Source: JASBRS01 sp964496495 (GTDB lineage: Bacteria > Deinococcota > Deinococci > Deinococcales > Trueperaceae). Taken from it: a DNA stretch of 64,000 nt. Both the position numbers and the translations under genes were made by a program. The notes under the pieces are model-generated. The model made no database searches. It was not told the DNA's origin and saw only the letters and a list, made by a program, of their open reading frames with translations. The stretch covers positions 1-64,000 of the forward strand of contig CAZBZU010000010.1 of assembly GCA_964496495.1 (NCBI GenBank), given 5' to 3'. This document shows, piece after piece, positions 52,125-63,202 of the stretch; within the stretch, counting starts at the first letter, position 1, and each line of letters begins with the position of its first letter.

Positions 52125-52153
52125 TTGACGCTTCCCTTCAAGTGTGGTAGCGT
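52125..52153 (+). promoter_or_regulatory. dehydrogenase promoter (cassette B, plus)
   Basis: TTGACG (52125-52130) and TAGCGT (52148-52153) with a 17-nt spacer, at the same position as the plus promoter of cassette A. The leader to the ATG at 52407 is about 245 nt and holds operator site 4. Confidence 0.65.
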
Positions 52154-52288
52154 TACATGCGTCCTGGATTAGCTTCTGAATGGGTTGTCGACGGTGTTGT
52201 CCGGGCGCTGGCGAAGCCGCAATCGAGGGGTTGTCGAGGGGCTCAGCGCTCTACACACAGACGGCCGGAGGTGTCCCAGCATTCGCGA

Positions 52289-52321
52289 GGTATGACCATC
52301 ACACCACTAATACTTATCGAC
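52289..52321. promoter_or_regulatory. GntR operator, site 4, with conserved 19-mer
   Basis: GGTATGACCATCACACC (52289-52305), one mismatch in the right arm, 248 bp from site 3. ACCACTAATACTTATCGAC follows at 52303-52321, identical to the copy at 45185-45203. Confidence 0.75.
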
Positions 52322-52406
52322 GCGGGCTCGGACGACGCGAACCCACGCGATCGGCGCCCCCGGGCGCCGGCCATGCCACCTCAAGCGGGGTGAAGGAGTG
52401 AACACT

Positions 52407-53294
52407 ATGGCGAGACTAGGGTTCGTCGGACTCGGGGTGATGGGCGGGAGGGTCGCCAGGCGCCTCATCGAGGCCGGGCACCACGTGACCGGCTACAACC
52501 GCACGCGGTCGAAGGCGAGCTGGCTGCTGGATGCCGGCATGGCCTGGGCCGAGAGCCCCCGGGCGGTGGCGGAGGCCGCCGACGTGGTGTTCAGCATGGT
52601 CACCAACACCGCGGCGCTGGAGGCGGTCACCGACGGCAGCGAAGGCGTCCTGGCGGGTTTGGGCCCGGGCAAGACCTACGTCGACATGAGCACCGTCAGC
52701 CCGGCGTTCAGCCGGGCGCTGGCGGAGAAGGCGAGGGCCAGGGGCGCCCGCATGCTCGACGCGCCCGTGTCGGGCAGCGTGGAGACGCTCGAGCAGGGCA
52801 GGCTCACCTTCATGGTCGGCGGCGACAGGTCGGACTTCGAGGCCGTCGAGCCCATCCTCCTCGACATCGGCCCCAAGGCCACCTTCGTCGGCGCCAACGG
52901 CCTGGCCGTCACCATGAAGATCGCCACCAACCTCAGCCTGGCGGTCCAGATGCTGGCGTTCAGCGAGGGGCTGCTGCTCGCCGAGCGCAGCGGCATCGCC
53001 CGGGAGATCGCCGCCGAAGTGCTGCTGAACAGCGTCATCGCCTCGCCGATGGTCAAGTACCGCGGCCCGTTCGTGCTGGCGATGCCGGACGAGGCGTGGT
53101 TCGACGTCAACATGATGCAGAAGGACATGAACCTGGCGCTGGAACTCGGCCGCCAGGTCGACGTGCCGCTGCCCACCACCGCCGTGACCAACGAGATGCT
53201 CACGGCGGCGCGGGGGCTCGGGCTGGACAAGCAGGACTTCGCGGTGGTGTTCGAGGTGCTCGAGAGGCTGTCGGCGAGGGGCGGGGCGTCGTGA
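52407..53294 (+). CDS. 3-hydroxyisobutyrate dehydrogenase-family oxidoreductase
   Basis: A 295-residue NAD(P)-dependent beta-hydroxyacid dehydrogenase, of the group including 3-hydroxyisobutyrate dehydrogenase, tartronate semialdehyde reductase and 6-phosphogluconate-type enzymes. Seen: FVGLGVMGGRVARRLIEAGH, DAPVSGSVETLEQGRLTFMVGG (substrate loop) and the catalytic Lys in GLAVTMKIATNLSLA. GAAGGAG precedes the ATG at 52407. Its stop overlaps the GTG of the aldehyde dehydrogenase, so an oxidation pathway through a semialdehyde is likely. Confidence 0.88.
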   Translation: MARLGFVGLGVMGGRVARRLIEAGHHVTGYNRTRSKASWLLDAGMAWAESPRAVAEAADVVFSMVTNTAALEAVTDGSEGVLAGLGPGKTYVDMSTVSPAFSRALAEKARARGARMLDAPVSGSVETLEQGRLTFMVGGDRSDFEAVEPILLDIGPKATFVGANGLAVTMKIATNLSLAVQMLAFSEGLLLAERSGIAREIAAEVLLNSVIASPMVKYRGPFVLAMPDEAWFDVNMMQKDMNLALELGRQVDVPLPTTAVTNEMLTAARGLGLDKQDFAVVFEVLERLSARGGAS

Positions 53295-54781
53295 GCGCCG
53301 AGCGCCTCCGCGGCGAGTCGAACGGTCGCTCGGCGCCGGCGGCCGGCGGTGACGCGCGTCTGGGCGAGTTCGGATGCTTCGTCGCGGGGCAGTGGGTGCA
53401 GACCGGCGATCGCCTGGAGGTGCGCAGCCCGTACGACGGCGAGCCGGTCGCGGTGGTGCACCGCGCCGGCCGCGAGCAGATAGAGGGTGCCATCGAGCGG
53501 GCCGCGAGCGCCTTCGAGACCACCCGCCGCATGCCGGTGTGGCAGCGGGCCGAGGCGTTGATGGCCGTCAGCCGGGGGGTGCGCGAGCGCCGCGAGGATC
53601 TCGCCCTGACCATGGCGCTGGAGGCCGGCAAGCCCGTCGGGGCCGCCCGCGGCGAGGTCGACCGCGCCGCCTACACCTTCGCCGTCGCCGCAGAGGAGGC
53701 CAAGCGCATCTACGGCGAGATCGTGCCGCTCGACTGGATCCCCGGGCTCGAGGGGCGCGAGGCGCAGGTCCGGTTCGTGCCGCTGGGGCCCGTCGCCGGC
53801 ATCAGCCCGTTCAACTACCCGCTCAACCTGGTAGCTCACAAGGTGGCGCCGGCGCTGGCCGCCGGCAACCCGATCGTGCTCCGGCCCGCCAGCCAGACGC
53901 CGCTATCGGCGCTCAAGCTGGCCGACATCGTGCAGGGGACCGCCTTCCCCGAGGGCGCGCTGAGCGTGGTGCCGAGCACCACCGCGGCGGCGGCGCCGCT
54001 CGTCGAGGACGAACGCATCCGCCTGCTCACCTTCACCGGCAGCCCCGCCGTCGGTTGGGCCCTCAAGAGCCGGGCGGGCCGGAAGCGCGTCACCCTCGAG
54101 CTCGGCGGCAACGCCGGCGTGATCGTGCACCGCGACGCGGACCTCGCCTTCGCTGCCGAGCGGGTGGTGTGGGGCGGCTTCCAGTACGCCGGTCAGTCGT
54201 GCGTGTCGGTGCAGCGCGTGTACGTGCACGAGGATGTCTACGACGCCTTCAAGGCGCTGCTGGTGCCGGCGGTGGAGGCGCTGCGCGTGGGCGACCCGCT
54301 CGACGAGACGACGGACGTCGGACCGGTGATCGACGCCGGGGCCGCCGAGCGCATCGCGACCTGGCTGGACGAGGCCAGGGAGGGTGGCGCCCGGCTGCTC
54401 GCGGGAGGCGGGCACGACGGCAACCTGTGGCAGCCGACGTTGCTGGAGGACGTGCGCCCCGGCATGAAGGTGTGCAGCCAGGAGGTCTTCGCCCCGATGA
54501 TCGGGCTATACCGCTACGGCGACATCGCCGAGGCGGTGCAGGCCGTGGACGACAGCGACTTCGGCCTGCAAGCGGGGCTCTTCACCAACGACTGGCGGGT
54601 CATCCGCGCGGCCTTCGACGGCATCGAGGTGGGCGGTCTCAACGTCAACGACGTGTCCACCTTCCGCGTCGATCACATGCCCTACGGCGGGGTCAAGCAG
54701 TCCGGCTTCGGCCGTGAAGGGCTCCGCTACGCCATCCAGGAGATGAGCGAGATGAAGCTGCTGACGCTCAACCCCCGCTGA
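53291..54781 (+). CDS. aldehyde dehydrogenase family protein
   Basis: A 496-residue NAD(P)-dependent aldehyde dehydrogenase. Seen: GPVAGISPFNYPLNLVAHKVAPAL, LTFTGSPAVGWALKSRAGRKRVTLELGGNAG-type core (Glu in LELGGNAG), catalytic Cys in YAGQSCVSVQRVYVH, and VNDVSTFRVDHMPYGGVKQSGFG. The motif order is that of succinate-semialdehyde and lactaldehyde type enzymes. GTG start coupled to the preceding gene by a GTGA overlap. It may oxidise the semialdehyde made by the neighbouring dehydrogenase. Confidence 0.9.
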   Translation: MSAERLRGESNGRSAPAAGGDARLGEFGCFVAGQWVQTGDRLEVRSPYDGEPVAVVHRAGREQIEGAIERAASAFETTRRMPVWQRAEALMAVSRGVRERREDLALTMALEAGKPVGAARGEVDRAAYTFAVAAEEAKRIYGEIVPLDWIPGLEGREAQVRFVPLGPVAGISPFNYPLNLVAHKVAPALAAGNPIVLRPASQTPLSALKLADIVQGTAFPEGALSVVPSTTAAAAPLVEDERIRLLTFTGSPAVGWALKSRAGRKRVTLELGGNAGVIVHRDADLAFAAERVVWGGFQYAGQSCVSVQRVYVHEDVYDAFKALLVPAVEALRVGDPLDETTDVGPVIDAGAAERIATWLDEAREGGARLLAGGGHDGNLWQPTLLEDVRPGMKVCSQEVFAPMIGLYRYGDIAEAVQAVDDSDFGLQAGLFTNDWRVIRAAFDGIEVGGLNVNDVSTFRVDHMPYGGVKQSGFGREGLRYAIQEMSEMKLLTLNPR

Positions 54782-54789
54782 GGCGACGC

Positions 54790-55361
54790 CCGCCCCGCAG
54801 CGCCGGCTCCTCAGCACGCGCAACGTCCTGCTCGGACTGGCCGGCGCGGCGCTGGTGGCGGTGCTGCTCGGCACCACCATCATGCGCAACCGGGGCCACG
54901 CCTACGTCATCATTACCATCGCCTTCTTGTTCCTGATACAGGCGATCGGCCTCAACGCGCCGGGCTTCACCGGCGGCTCCGACGGCATCACCCTGCCGTT
55001 GCCCGGCTGGAGCCTGGAGATCGGCACCATGCCGTTCTACTACACCCTGCTGGGGCTGCTGCTGCCCGGCGACGCGGTCAGCGGCCCGGCGAGCAAGCGG
55101 GCCCTGGAGCTGCTCGACGAGCCGTCGATGGGCCTCGATCCCAGGACGCTCAAGACCGTGTGCGAGACGGTAGGCCGCATGCACCAGGGCGGTCGCGCCA
55201 TCCTGCCGGTGGAGCAGAACGTTCGCGCCGGCCTGGGCACCGCCAGCCACGGTATCGTGCTGGAGAGCGGGCAGGTGCGGCTCGAGGGGTCGCACGACCA
55301 GGTGCTCGGCAACCCGGAGATCGGCAGGCTCTACCTCGGGGTGCAGATCGAGGGGAGCTAG
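54790..55361 (+). pseudogene. LivM-LivF deletion fusion (branched-chain amino acid ABC remnants)
   Basis: One open frame joins two different proteins. The first part is the middle of a LivM-type permease (RNVLLGLAGAALVAVLLG, YVIITIAFLFLIQAIGLNA and GFTGGSDGITLPLPG); the second, from ALELLDEPSMGLDP on, is the end of a LivF-type ATPase (ILPVEQNVRAGLGTASHGIVLESG to IGRLYLG). The junction is near 55083. Walker A, the signature motif and the permease ends are missing, so it cannot work. It fits an in-frame deletion of livM-end, livG and livF-start, and the 5' part is also cut just after the aldehyde dehydrogenase stop. Confidence 0.8.
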
Positions 55362-55508
55362 CGACCCGAACGCAACTTGTACTCGGTTCAACTTCGCCCG
55401 GCAGGCGCGTCGAGCCGGGCGATTACACTGGGGCACGATCGTTCAGGCTCGCAGAGGCGTCCGGCGCCGCAGGCGTGCCGGTTGCCGCCCGGGCTCCGGA
55501 GGGACCGC

Positions 55509-57602
<2,094 letters not shown>

Positions 57603-57626
57603 CCCGGCGCGGCGACGCGGGGGCGA

Positions 57627-57667
57627 CGCCGCGGAAAGGCCGCGGAAACGCCGCGGAAACGCCGCGG
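57627..57667 (+). repeat. 11-bp tandem repeat, 3.7 copies
   Basis: CGCCGCGGAAA is repeated at 57627, 57638 (first base G), 57649 and partly at 57660-57667, between the Fe-S protein and the HD-GYP gene. No gene was seen in the 255-nt gap. Confidence 0.8.
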
Positions 57668-57857
57668 GGTCGGCCCTGGAGTGGCATTGTCGGCAGGCCG
57701 TGAGCCACGACCCCGCGTATCATCAGTCCCGGACGCGCACGGCGGTTCCTGAGGGGGTCGGGACCGCGGGCGGCGAGCCGCACCAGCCGCGGCACGTCGC
57801 CCTCCGGCGTCTTGGGCGACGCATCGGGTGCCGTGCGCCTCTAGGAGGCCGATAGCC

Positions 57858-60464
57858 GTGTCCGCCGAGCCGGCGTTCCAGCCGGGCCAACTCAGCGCCG
57901 ACGTCCTGTTCCGCGACCATCCCCTGCCGATGTGGCTGGTGGACGTGTCGAGCCTGCGCTTGCTCGACGTCAACGAGGCGGCACTGGCGACCTACCGCAG
58001 CGAGCGTGCGAGCTTCCTGGCGAGCACCCTCCCGGAGCTCTGGGTCGGCACGCCGCCGCGGCTCACCGCGGCCACCGTGGACCCCGAGGTGCTGGCGCGG
58101 ACGGTTCGCGGCCGCGCCCTCCACCGGCGCGGGGACGGCACGCCCCTGGTAGTGCGGCTCGAGGCAAGGACGGTCGGGGACGGGGGCCGGACGGCGCTGC
58201 TGGTCAGCGCGCAGGCCGATGCCGGGGAGGACGCGGCGGACGGCGAGCCGGCCTTGCTGGAGACGTTGCTGGAGATGGGGCAGGAGGGCGTGCTGGTGCT
58301 CGACGCCGAGCGGCGTATCGTCCGTGCCAACGGCCGTGCGGAGGTGCTGCTCGGCGTCCAGGAGGGACGGCTCCAGGGGGTCGAGGCGGAGACCCTGTTC
58401 GCCGCCGACGACACCCTCACGCCCGCGCTACTGCGATCGGCGGACGGCCAGGCGCTGCGAGCCGAGGTGACGCTTCAGCGCCTCGACGGCGGCCGTGTGC
58501 CGGCCGAGGTGGTGATTCGCCCGCTCCCCGCCGGCGGTGCGGCGGTACTGCTCAGCGACGTGACCATGAAGCGCACCGCGGAGCGCTCGCTGGCGCGTAG
58601 CGAGCGGCACTTCCGCGCGCTCATCCAGCACTCCAACGACGTCATCGTGGTGCTCGATGCCCATGGCCGGCTGGTCTACCAGTCGCCCTCGGCCAGCCTG
58701 CTGGGGGTCGACGGCGCCGCCGGGCAGGGCGTCGACCTCAGCAAGGGGATCCATCCCCGCGACCGCCGAGCGGTCCAGGAGGCGCTCAGCCGGCTGGTGG
58801 ACGAGGGCGGCTTGCAGACGACCACCTTCCGCTTCCGGGCGGCCGGCGGCTGGCGCTGGCTGGAGGTGGTAGCCAGCAACCGGCTGGAGGACCCGGACGT
58901 CGAGGGCCTGGTGCTGAACGTTCGCGACGTGAGCGAGCGGGTGGAGGCCGAGCGGCGGTTGCGCGAGAGCGAGGCCACCTACCGGGCGCTGTTCGAGAAG
59001 GGGATGGAAGGCGTGGTGCTGATCGAGCCGGACCGCCGCGTCCGGGTGGCCAGCGGGCCGGCGCTGCGCCTGCTCGACTACGCGCCGCGCGAGCTGTTCG
59101 GCCGCGAGGGCTCGAGCCTGGTGCATGCCGACGACCGCGACGCCTTCCTGGACGTCCTCGACCTGGTGGAGGCCAGGGCCGGCTCGAGCGAGTCGGTGCG
59201 CTTCCGGCTACGGGCGCCCGGCGGCGGCTGGCGCTGGCTGGAGGGGGTCGTCACCAACCTTGAGGACGACGCCGACGTGGGCGCCATCGTGCTCAACTTC
59301 CGCGACATCACCGAGCGCGTACGGGCCATGGAGCGCATCTCCGACCTCAACGCCGAGCTCCGGCGGAGGGTCGCTCACCTGCAGAGCCTTAGGCGCATCG
59401 ACATGGCCATCACCAACAGCGTCGACGTGCGCCTGGTGCTGGACATCTTCGTCGACCAGGTGCTCACCGACCTCGAGGTGGACGCCGTGGCGGTGCTGCT
59501 CTTCGACGAGGTGGCGGCGGAGCTCACGCCGTTCGGCGGGCGCGGCTTCGACGGCGAGCTGGAGGCGAACCTGCGCACCCGGCTGGGGGCCGGGCCGGCA
59601 GGGCGCGCGGCACTGGAGCAGCGCACCGTCTACATCCCCGACCTGAGGGCCGAGGACGACGACGGCCGGCGGGAGCGCGGCGCCGCGGTGTCGGCGGAGC
59701 GGCAGGAGGGGTTCGTCAGCTACCTGGCGGTGCCGCTGCTGGCCAAGGGGCAGCTCCAGGGGGTGCTGGAGCTGTACGCCCGCGAGCGGCTCGAGCCGGG
59801 CGACGAGTGGCTCGAGTTCCTCGAGACGTATGCCGACCAGGGTGCCATTGCCATCGAGAACTCGCAGCTGCTGCGCTCGCTTGAGCGGAGCAACGTGGAG
59901 CTGCAGCGCGCCTACGACCGCACCATCGAGGGCTGGGCGTTCGCGCTCGACCTCAAGGACGAGGAGACGGCGGGGCACAGCAAGCGCGTGACCGACATGG
60001 CGGTGCGCCTGGCGCGCCACCTCGGCATGGGCCAGGAGGAGCTGGTGCACCTCCAGCGCGGAGCCCTGCTCCACGACATCGGCAAGATGGGCATCCCCGA
60101 CAGCATCCTGCTGAAGGGCGAGGAGCTGACCGAGGAGGAGTACGAGCTCATGAAGCGGCACCCGGTGTACGCCTACGAGCTGCTCTCCCCGATCGAGTTC
60201 CTGCGGCCGGCGCTGGACATCCCCTACTGCCACCACGAGCGCTGGGACGGCGGGGGCTACCCGCGCGGCCTCGGCGGCGAGGAGATCCCGCTGGCGGCTC
60301 GCGTCTTCGCCGTCGTCGACGTCTTCGACGCGCTCACCAGCGACCGGCCGTACCGCCCCGCATGGCCGCGGGAGCGGGCGCTCTCGTACCTGCAGGCCCA
60401 GTCCGGCCACCACTTCGACCCGCGCGTGGTCGAGGCCTTCTTCGGGGTGGTCGGCCCGCCCTGA
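57858..60464 (+). CDS. PAS-GAF-HD-GYP cyclic di-GMP phosphodiesterase
   Basis: An 868-residue cytoplasmic signalling protein. Four PAS-type domains fill about residues 10-500 (LLETLLEMGQEGVLVLDAER, HFRALIQHSNDVIVVLDAHG, TYRALFEKGMEGVVLIEPD with PAC ends LNVRDVSERV and LNFRDITERV), then a GAF domain (about 525-670, LVLDIFVDQVLTDLEVDAVA) and an HD-GYP domain (about 685-865). HD-GYP residues are intact: TAGHSKRV, LLHDIGKMGIP, HPVYAYELL and HHERWDGGGYP. It probably hydrolyses cyclic di-GMP in response to ligands. GTG start with AGGAGG nine bases upstream; no membrane segment. Confidence 0.92.
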   Translation: MSAEPAFQPGQLSADVLFRDHPLPMWLVDVSSLRLLDVNEAALATYRSERASFLASTLPELWVGTPPRLTAATVDPEVLARTVRGRALHRRGDGTPLVVRLEARTVGDGGRTALLVSAQADAGEDAADGEPALLETLLEMGQEGVLVLDAERRIVRANGRAEVLLGVQEGRLQGVEAETLFAADDTLTPALLRSADGQALRAEVTLQRLDGGRVPAEVVIRPLPAGGAAVLLSDVTMKRTAERSLARSERHFRALIQHSNDVIVVLDAHGRLVYQSPSASLLGVDGAAGQGVDLSKGIHPRDRRAVQEALSRLVDEGGLQTTTFRFRAAGGWRWLEVVASNRLEDPDVEGLVLNVRDVSERVEAERRLRESEATYRALFEKGMEGVVLIEPDRRVRVASGPALRLLDYAPRELFGREGSSLVHADDRDAFLDVLDLVEARAGSSESVRFRLRAPGGGWRWLEGVVTNLEDDADVGAIVLNFRDITERVRAMERISDLNAELRRRVAHLQSLRRIDMAITNSVDVRLVLDIFVDQVLTDLEVDAVAVLLFDEVAAELTPFGGRGFDGELEANLRTRLGAGPAGRAALEQRTVYIPDLRAEDDDGRRERGAAVSAERQEGFVSYLAVPLLAKGQLQGVLELYARERLEPGDEWLEFLETYADQGAIAIENSQLLRSLERSNVELQRAYDRTIEGWAFALDLKDEETAGHSKRVTDMAVRLARHLGMGQEELVHLQRGALLHDIGKMGIPDSILLKGEELTEEEYELMKRHPVYAYELLSPIEFLRPALDIPYCHHERWDGGGYPRGLGGEEIPLAARVFAVVDVFDALTSDRPYRPAWPRERALSYLQAQSGHHFDPRVVEAFFGVVGPP

Positions 60465-60481
60465 GGGGTATGCTGGCGCGC

Positions 60482-61075
60482 ATGAGACGCTCGCTCAGGG
60501 CGGGCCTGTGGATCGTCGGTCTGGTCGCTGCCGCGGTGGTGGCGTACGGGCTGGGCATCGTGCTTCATCCGAAGCCCCCGCTCGCCGGTCAGGCCCTCCA
60601 GGACCCCCGCGAGGCGGGGGGGCTCCATCTGATCGACGGTGCCGGCCGCCCTGTGACGCTGTCCCAGTACCAGGGGGACCTGCTGCTCGTCTACTTCGGC
60701 TACACCCGCTGCGCCGACACCTGCCCGCTCACCATGCAGAAGCTCGCCAAGGCCTACCGCGACGCCGGCGCGCCCAAGGACGTCAAGGTCATGATGGTCA
60801 GCGTCGACCCGGCCCATGACACGCCAGGCGTGATCGGGCCGTGGGTGAAGCACTTCGACCCCAGCTTCGTCGGCCTGACCGGCAGCAAGCAGCAGATCGC
60901 GGCGGCCGCCAAGGTCTTCATGGTGGGGTACAACCCCGATGCCGAGCCGGTCGACCACACCGCGGTGGTGGAGGTGGTCGATCGCCACTCGCGCGTCCGC
61001 TACATCTACGGGCAGGGAACGATCGTCAAGCTGGGGGACGACCTGCCGAGGCTGCTGGCCGACACCTCGTTATGA
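60482..61075 (+). CDS. SCO1/SenC family copper protein
   Basis: A 197-residue membrane-anchored thioredoxin-fold protein that helps build the copper centre of cytochrome c oxidase. One N-terminal helix (AGLWIVGLVAAAVVAYGLGI) anchors it; the periplasmic domain has the copper-binding Cys pair in YTRCADTCPLTM and the distal His in EPVDHTAVV, with VSVDPAHDTP between. The ATG follows TATGCT (60469-60474) by 7 nt, the leaderless pattern. No oxidase genes are nearby. Confidence 0.9.
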   Translation: MRRSLRAGLWIVGLVAAAVVAYGLGIVLHPKPPLAGQALQDPREAGGLHLIDGAGRPVTLSQYQGDLLLVYFGYTRCADTCPLTMQKLAKAYRDAGAPKDVKVMMVSVDPAHDTPGVIGPWVKHFDPSFVGLTGSKQQIAAAAKVFMVGYNPDAEPVDHTAVVEVVDRHSRVRYIYGQGTIVKLGDDLPRLLADTSL

Positions 61076-61097
61076 CCGGCAGGCTCGCCCCGGGCGT

Positions 61098-61763
61098 TCA
61101 GGAGAGCGCGGAGCGCTGCGCGTACTCTGTCAGCGGCGCCTGGTGGAAGCGGTAGCTGCCGCGGGTCCCTTCCAGCAGGCCGAGCTGGCGCAGCTCACCG
61201 ACGCCGGCCGTGGTCGTCTCGCGAGCGGCGCCGATCATGGCGGCCAGGTTGTCGTGGGTGAGGGGCAGCGTCAGGCGCACCACGCCACCCTCCGAGCGCT
61301 GGCCGAAGCGTTCGCCCAGGCGTAGCAGGGTGCGGGCGAGCCGCGCTCCTACCGCCAACTCGCCGTCCTCCAGGGCCAGGGTCACGCGCGCCAGCTGATC
61401 ACCGGCGGCACGGGAGAGGGCCGGCTCGAAGTCGGCCGCCGCGGCGCGCGGCACCACCGTGACCACCACGCTGCCGCTGAGCGCCTCGGCGCTCTCGCGC
61501 TGGCTGAGCTGCCCGGGGGTGAGGGCGCCGATGAGATCGCCGGGGCCGGCGACCCCGATGATGCGCTCGCGCCCGCCGGGCACCTCGATGCCGAGCTTGA
61601 CGAGGCCGTTGTCCACCCGGAACACGGTGTCTGCCGCGTCCCCGGCGCCATAGAGGCGCTCGCCCTTGGCCAACTCGCGCCTGGGATAGGCATCCAGGCC
61701 ACGAGGCGGCGGAGGGGGACTGTGCCAGCCCGCGTAGAGCGGGGTATCCAGGCCGCTGGTCAC
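61098..61763 (-). CDS. Crp/Fnr-family transcriptional regulator
   Basis: A 221-residue regulator: cyclic-nucleotide-binding-like beta barrel (ELAKGERLYGAGDAADTVFRV, GLVKLGIEVPGGRERIIGVAGPGDLIG, about 30-115), a long dimer helix and a C-terminal winged helix (LPLTHDNLAAMIGAARETTTAGVGELRQLG, about 165-210). There are no clustered Cys for an Fe-S centre. The GTG at 61763 follows TACAAT (61775-61770 on the minus strand) by 6 nt, a leaderless start preferred to the upstream ATG at 61796. Confidence 0.85.
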   Translation of the reverse strand: MTSGLDTPLYAGWHSPPPPPRGLDAYPRRELAKGERLYGAGDAADTVFRVDNGLVKLGIEVPGGRERIIGVAGPGDLIGALTPGQLSQRESAEALSGSVVVTVVPRAAAADFEPALSRAAGDQLARVTLALEDGELAVGARLARTLLRLGERFGQRSEGGVVRLTLPLTHDNLAAMIGAARETTTAGVGELRQLGLLEGTRGSYRFHQAPLTEYAQRSALS

Positions 61764-61891
61764 CCCATCATTGTAGACACTGGGGAGCCGGGGCATTGTT
61801 CGATGCTTGGCAAAGGCCGGGGTCGGGTGGCGCGCGCCCAGGGCGAGCGCGTGCCACCCGGCTCGCGCCGTCGCCGGCGAGGGAGGCCGGC

Positions 61892-63202
61892 CTAGCTCGC
61901 CACCTCCTCGAGCTCGAAGGCCGGCGCTCCGCCAACCAGCGTCAGCAGCGGCCAGCCGCGCAGCATCTCACCCGCCCAGGGGCTGAACCGCGCCTTGCTC
62001 AGGAAGCGCCGCGGCTCCACCGGCCGCTCGCGCGTCAGGTCGATCAGCGTCAGGTCCGCCGGCGCGCCCGCCGTGAGCCGTGGCGCCGGCCAGCCCATCA
62101 CCGCGGCCGGGCCGTCCTGCAGCAGCCACAGCAGCCGGTCGAGCTCGAGCTCGCCTCCCAGCACCAGCTCGGTGTAGAGCAGCGCGAAGGCGACCTCGAT
62201 GTTGGGCAACCCGAAGGGAGCGGTGAGCAGGTCGCGCTCCTTCTCGGCCCGGGTGTGCGGCGCGTGGTCGGTGCCGATGCTGTCCACCACGCCGCGGCGC
62301 ACCGCCTCGCGCAGGTAGGCGACGTCCTCCTCGGTGCGTAGCGGCGGCGCCACCTTGAACACCGGGTCGAAGCCCTCGAGCGCGGCGTCGGTGAGCGTCA
62401 GGTGGTGCGGCGTCACCTCGCAGGTCACGGGGACGCCCAGCGCCTTGAAGTGCTCCACCACCTGCATGGCGCGCTTGCAGGTCACGTGCGCGATGTGCAC
62501 GCGCGCGCCGGTCAGCCGCGCGACCTCGCAGTCGCGGAAGACCATGGCGGCCTCGGCGGCGTCGGGGTTGCCCGGCAGGCCCAACGTCTGGCTCACCACG
62601 CCCTCGTTCATCACCCCGCCGGCCCGCAGGCTGGGGTCCTCGGAGTGCGTCTGCACCACCAGCCCCAGCTCCGCGGCGTACTCGCAGGCGCTGCGCATGA
62701 CACGCCCGTCGGCCACCGGTATGCCGTCGTCGGTGATCATCGCCGCCCCCGCCTGTTGCAGCGCGGCGAAGTCGGTGAGCGTCTCGCCTCCGAGCCCGCG
62801 GCTCAGGGCGGCCGCCGGCCGCAGTCGCGTCCCGCCGAGGCGCTCGGCCTTCTGCAGCAGCTCCGCCACCAGCCCCGGCTCGTCCACCGGCGGCGTGGTG
62901 TTGGCCATGCTCACCACCGTGCCGTAGCCCCCGGCCGCCGCCGCGGCCAGACCGCTGGCGAGGTCCTCCTTGACCTCCTGGCCGGGCTCGCGCAGGTGGG
63001 CGTGCAGGTCGAGGAAGGCCGGCGTGAGGAGCGCCCCGGCGGCGTCGATGGTGCGTTCCGCTTCGACGCCCTCGCCGGCACCCGCGCCGACCGCGCGCAC
63101 GACGCCGCCCTCGACCGCCAGGTCGCCGATGCCGTGGTCGCCGGCGCCGTCGACCAGGTGAGCGTTGGCCACGAGCAGGGGGCCTGGCTTGCGGGCGCTC
63201 AT
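61892..63202 (-). CDS. pyrC: dihydroorotase
   Basis: Third step of pyrimidine synthesis, closing carbamoyl-aspartate to dihydroorotate. The 436-residue length is that of the class I, zinc-dependent form. Seen: FLDLHAHLREPGQEVKEDL (two metal His and Asp), MANTTPPVD, HSEDPSL, HIAHVTCKRAM, EVTPHHLTLTD and the catalytic GTDHAPHTRAEK. The start overlaps the pyrB stop (ATGA), so the two are translationally coupled. Confidence 0.94.
   Translation of the reverse strand: MSARKPGPLLVANAHLVDGAGDHGIGDLAVEGGVVRAVGAGAGEGVEAERTIDAAGALLTPAFLDLHAHLREPGQEVKEDLASGLAAAAAGGYGTVVSMANTTPPVDEPGLVAELLQKAERLGGTRLRPAAALSRGLGGETLTDFAALQQAGAAMITDDGIPVADGRVMRSACEYAAELGLVVQTHSEDPSLRAGGVMNEGVVSQTLGLPGNPDAAEAAMVFRDCEVARLTGARVHIAHVTCKRAMQVVEHFKALGVPVTCEVTPHHLTLTDAALEGFDPVFKVAPPLRTEEDVAYLREAVRRGVVDSIGTDHAPHTRAEKERDLLTAPFGLPNIEVAFALLYTELVLGGELELDRLLWLLQDGPAAVMGWPAPRLTAGAPADLTLIDLTRERPVEPRRFLSKARFSPWAGEMLRGWPLLTLVGGAPAFELEEVAS

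Noticed and set aside
57627..57667. 11-bp tandem repeat as a CRISPR or origin iteron array
   Set aside because: Units are contiguous and too short for CRISPR, and there is no replication gene nearby.
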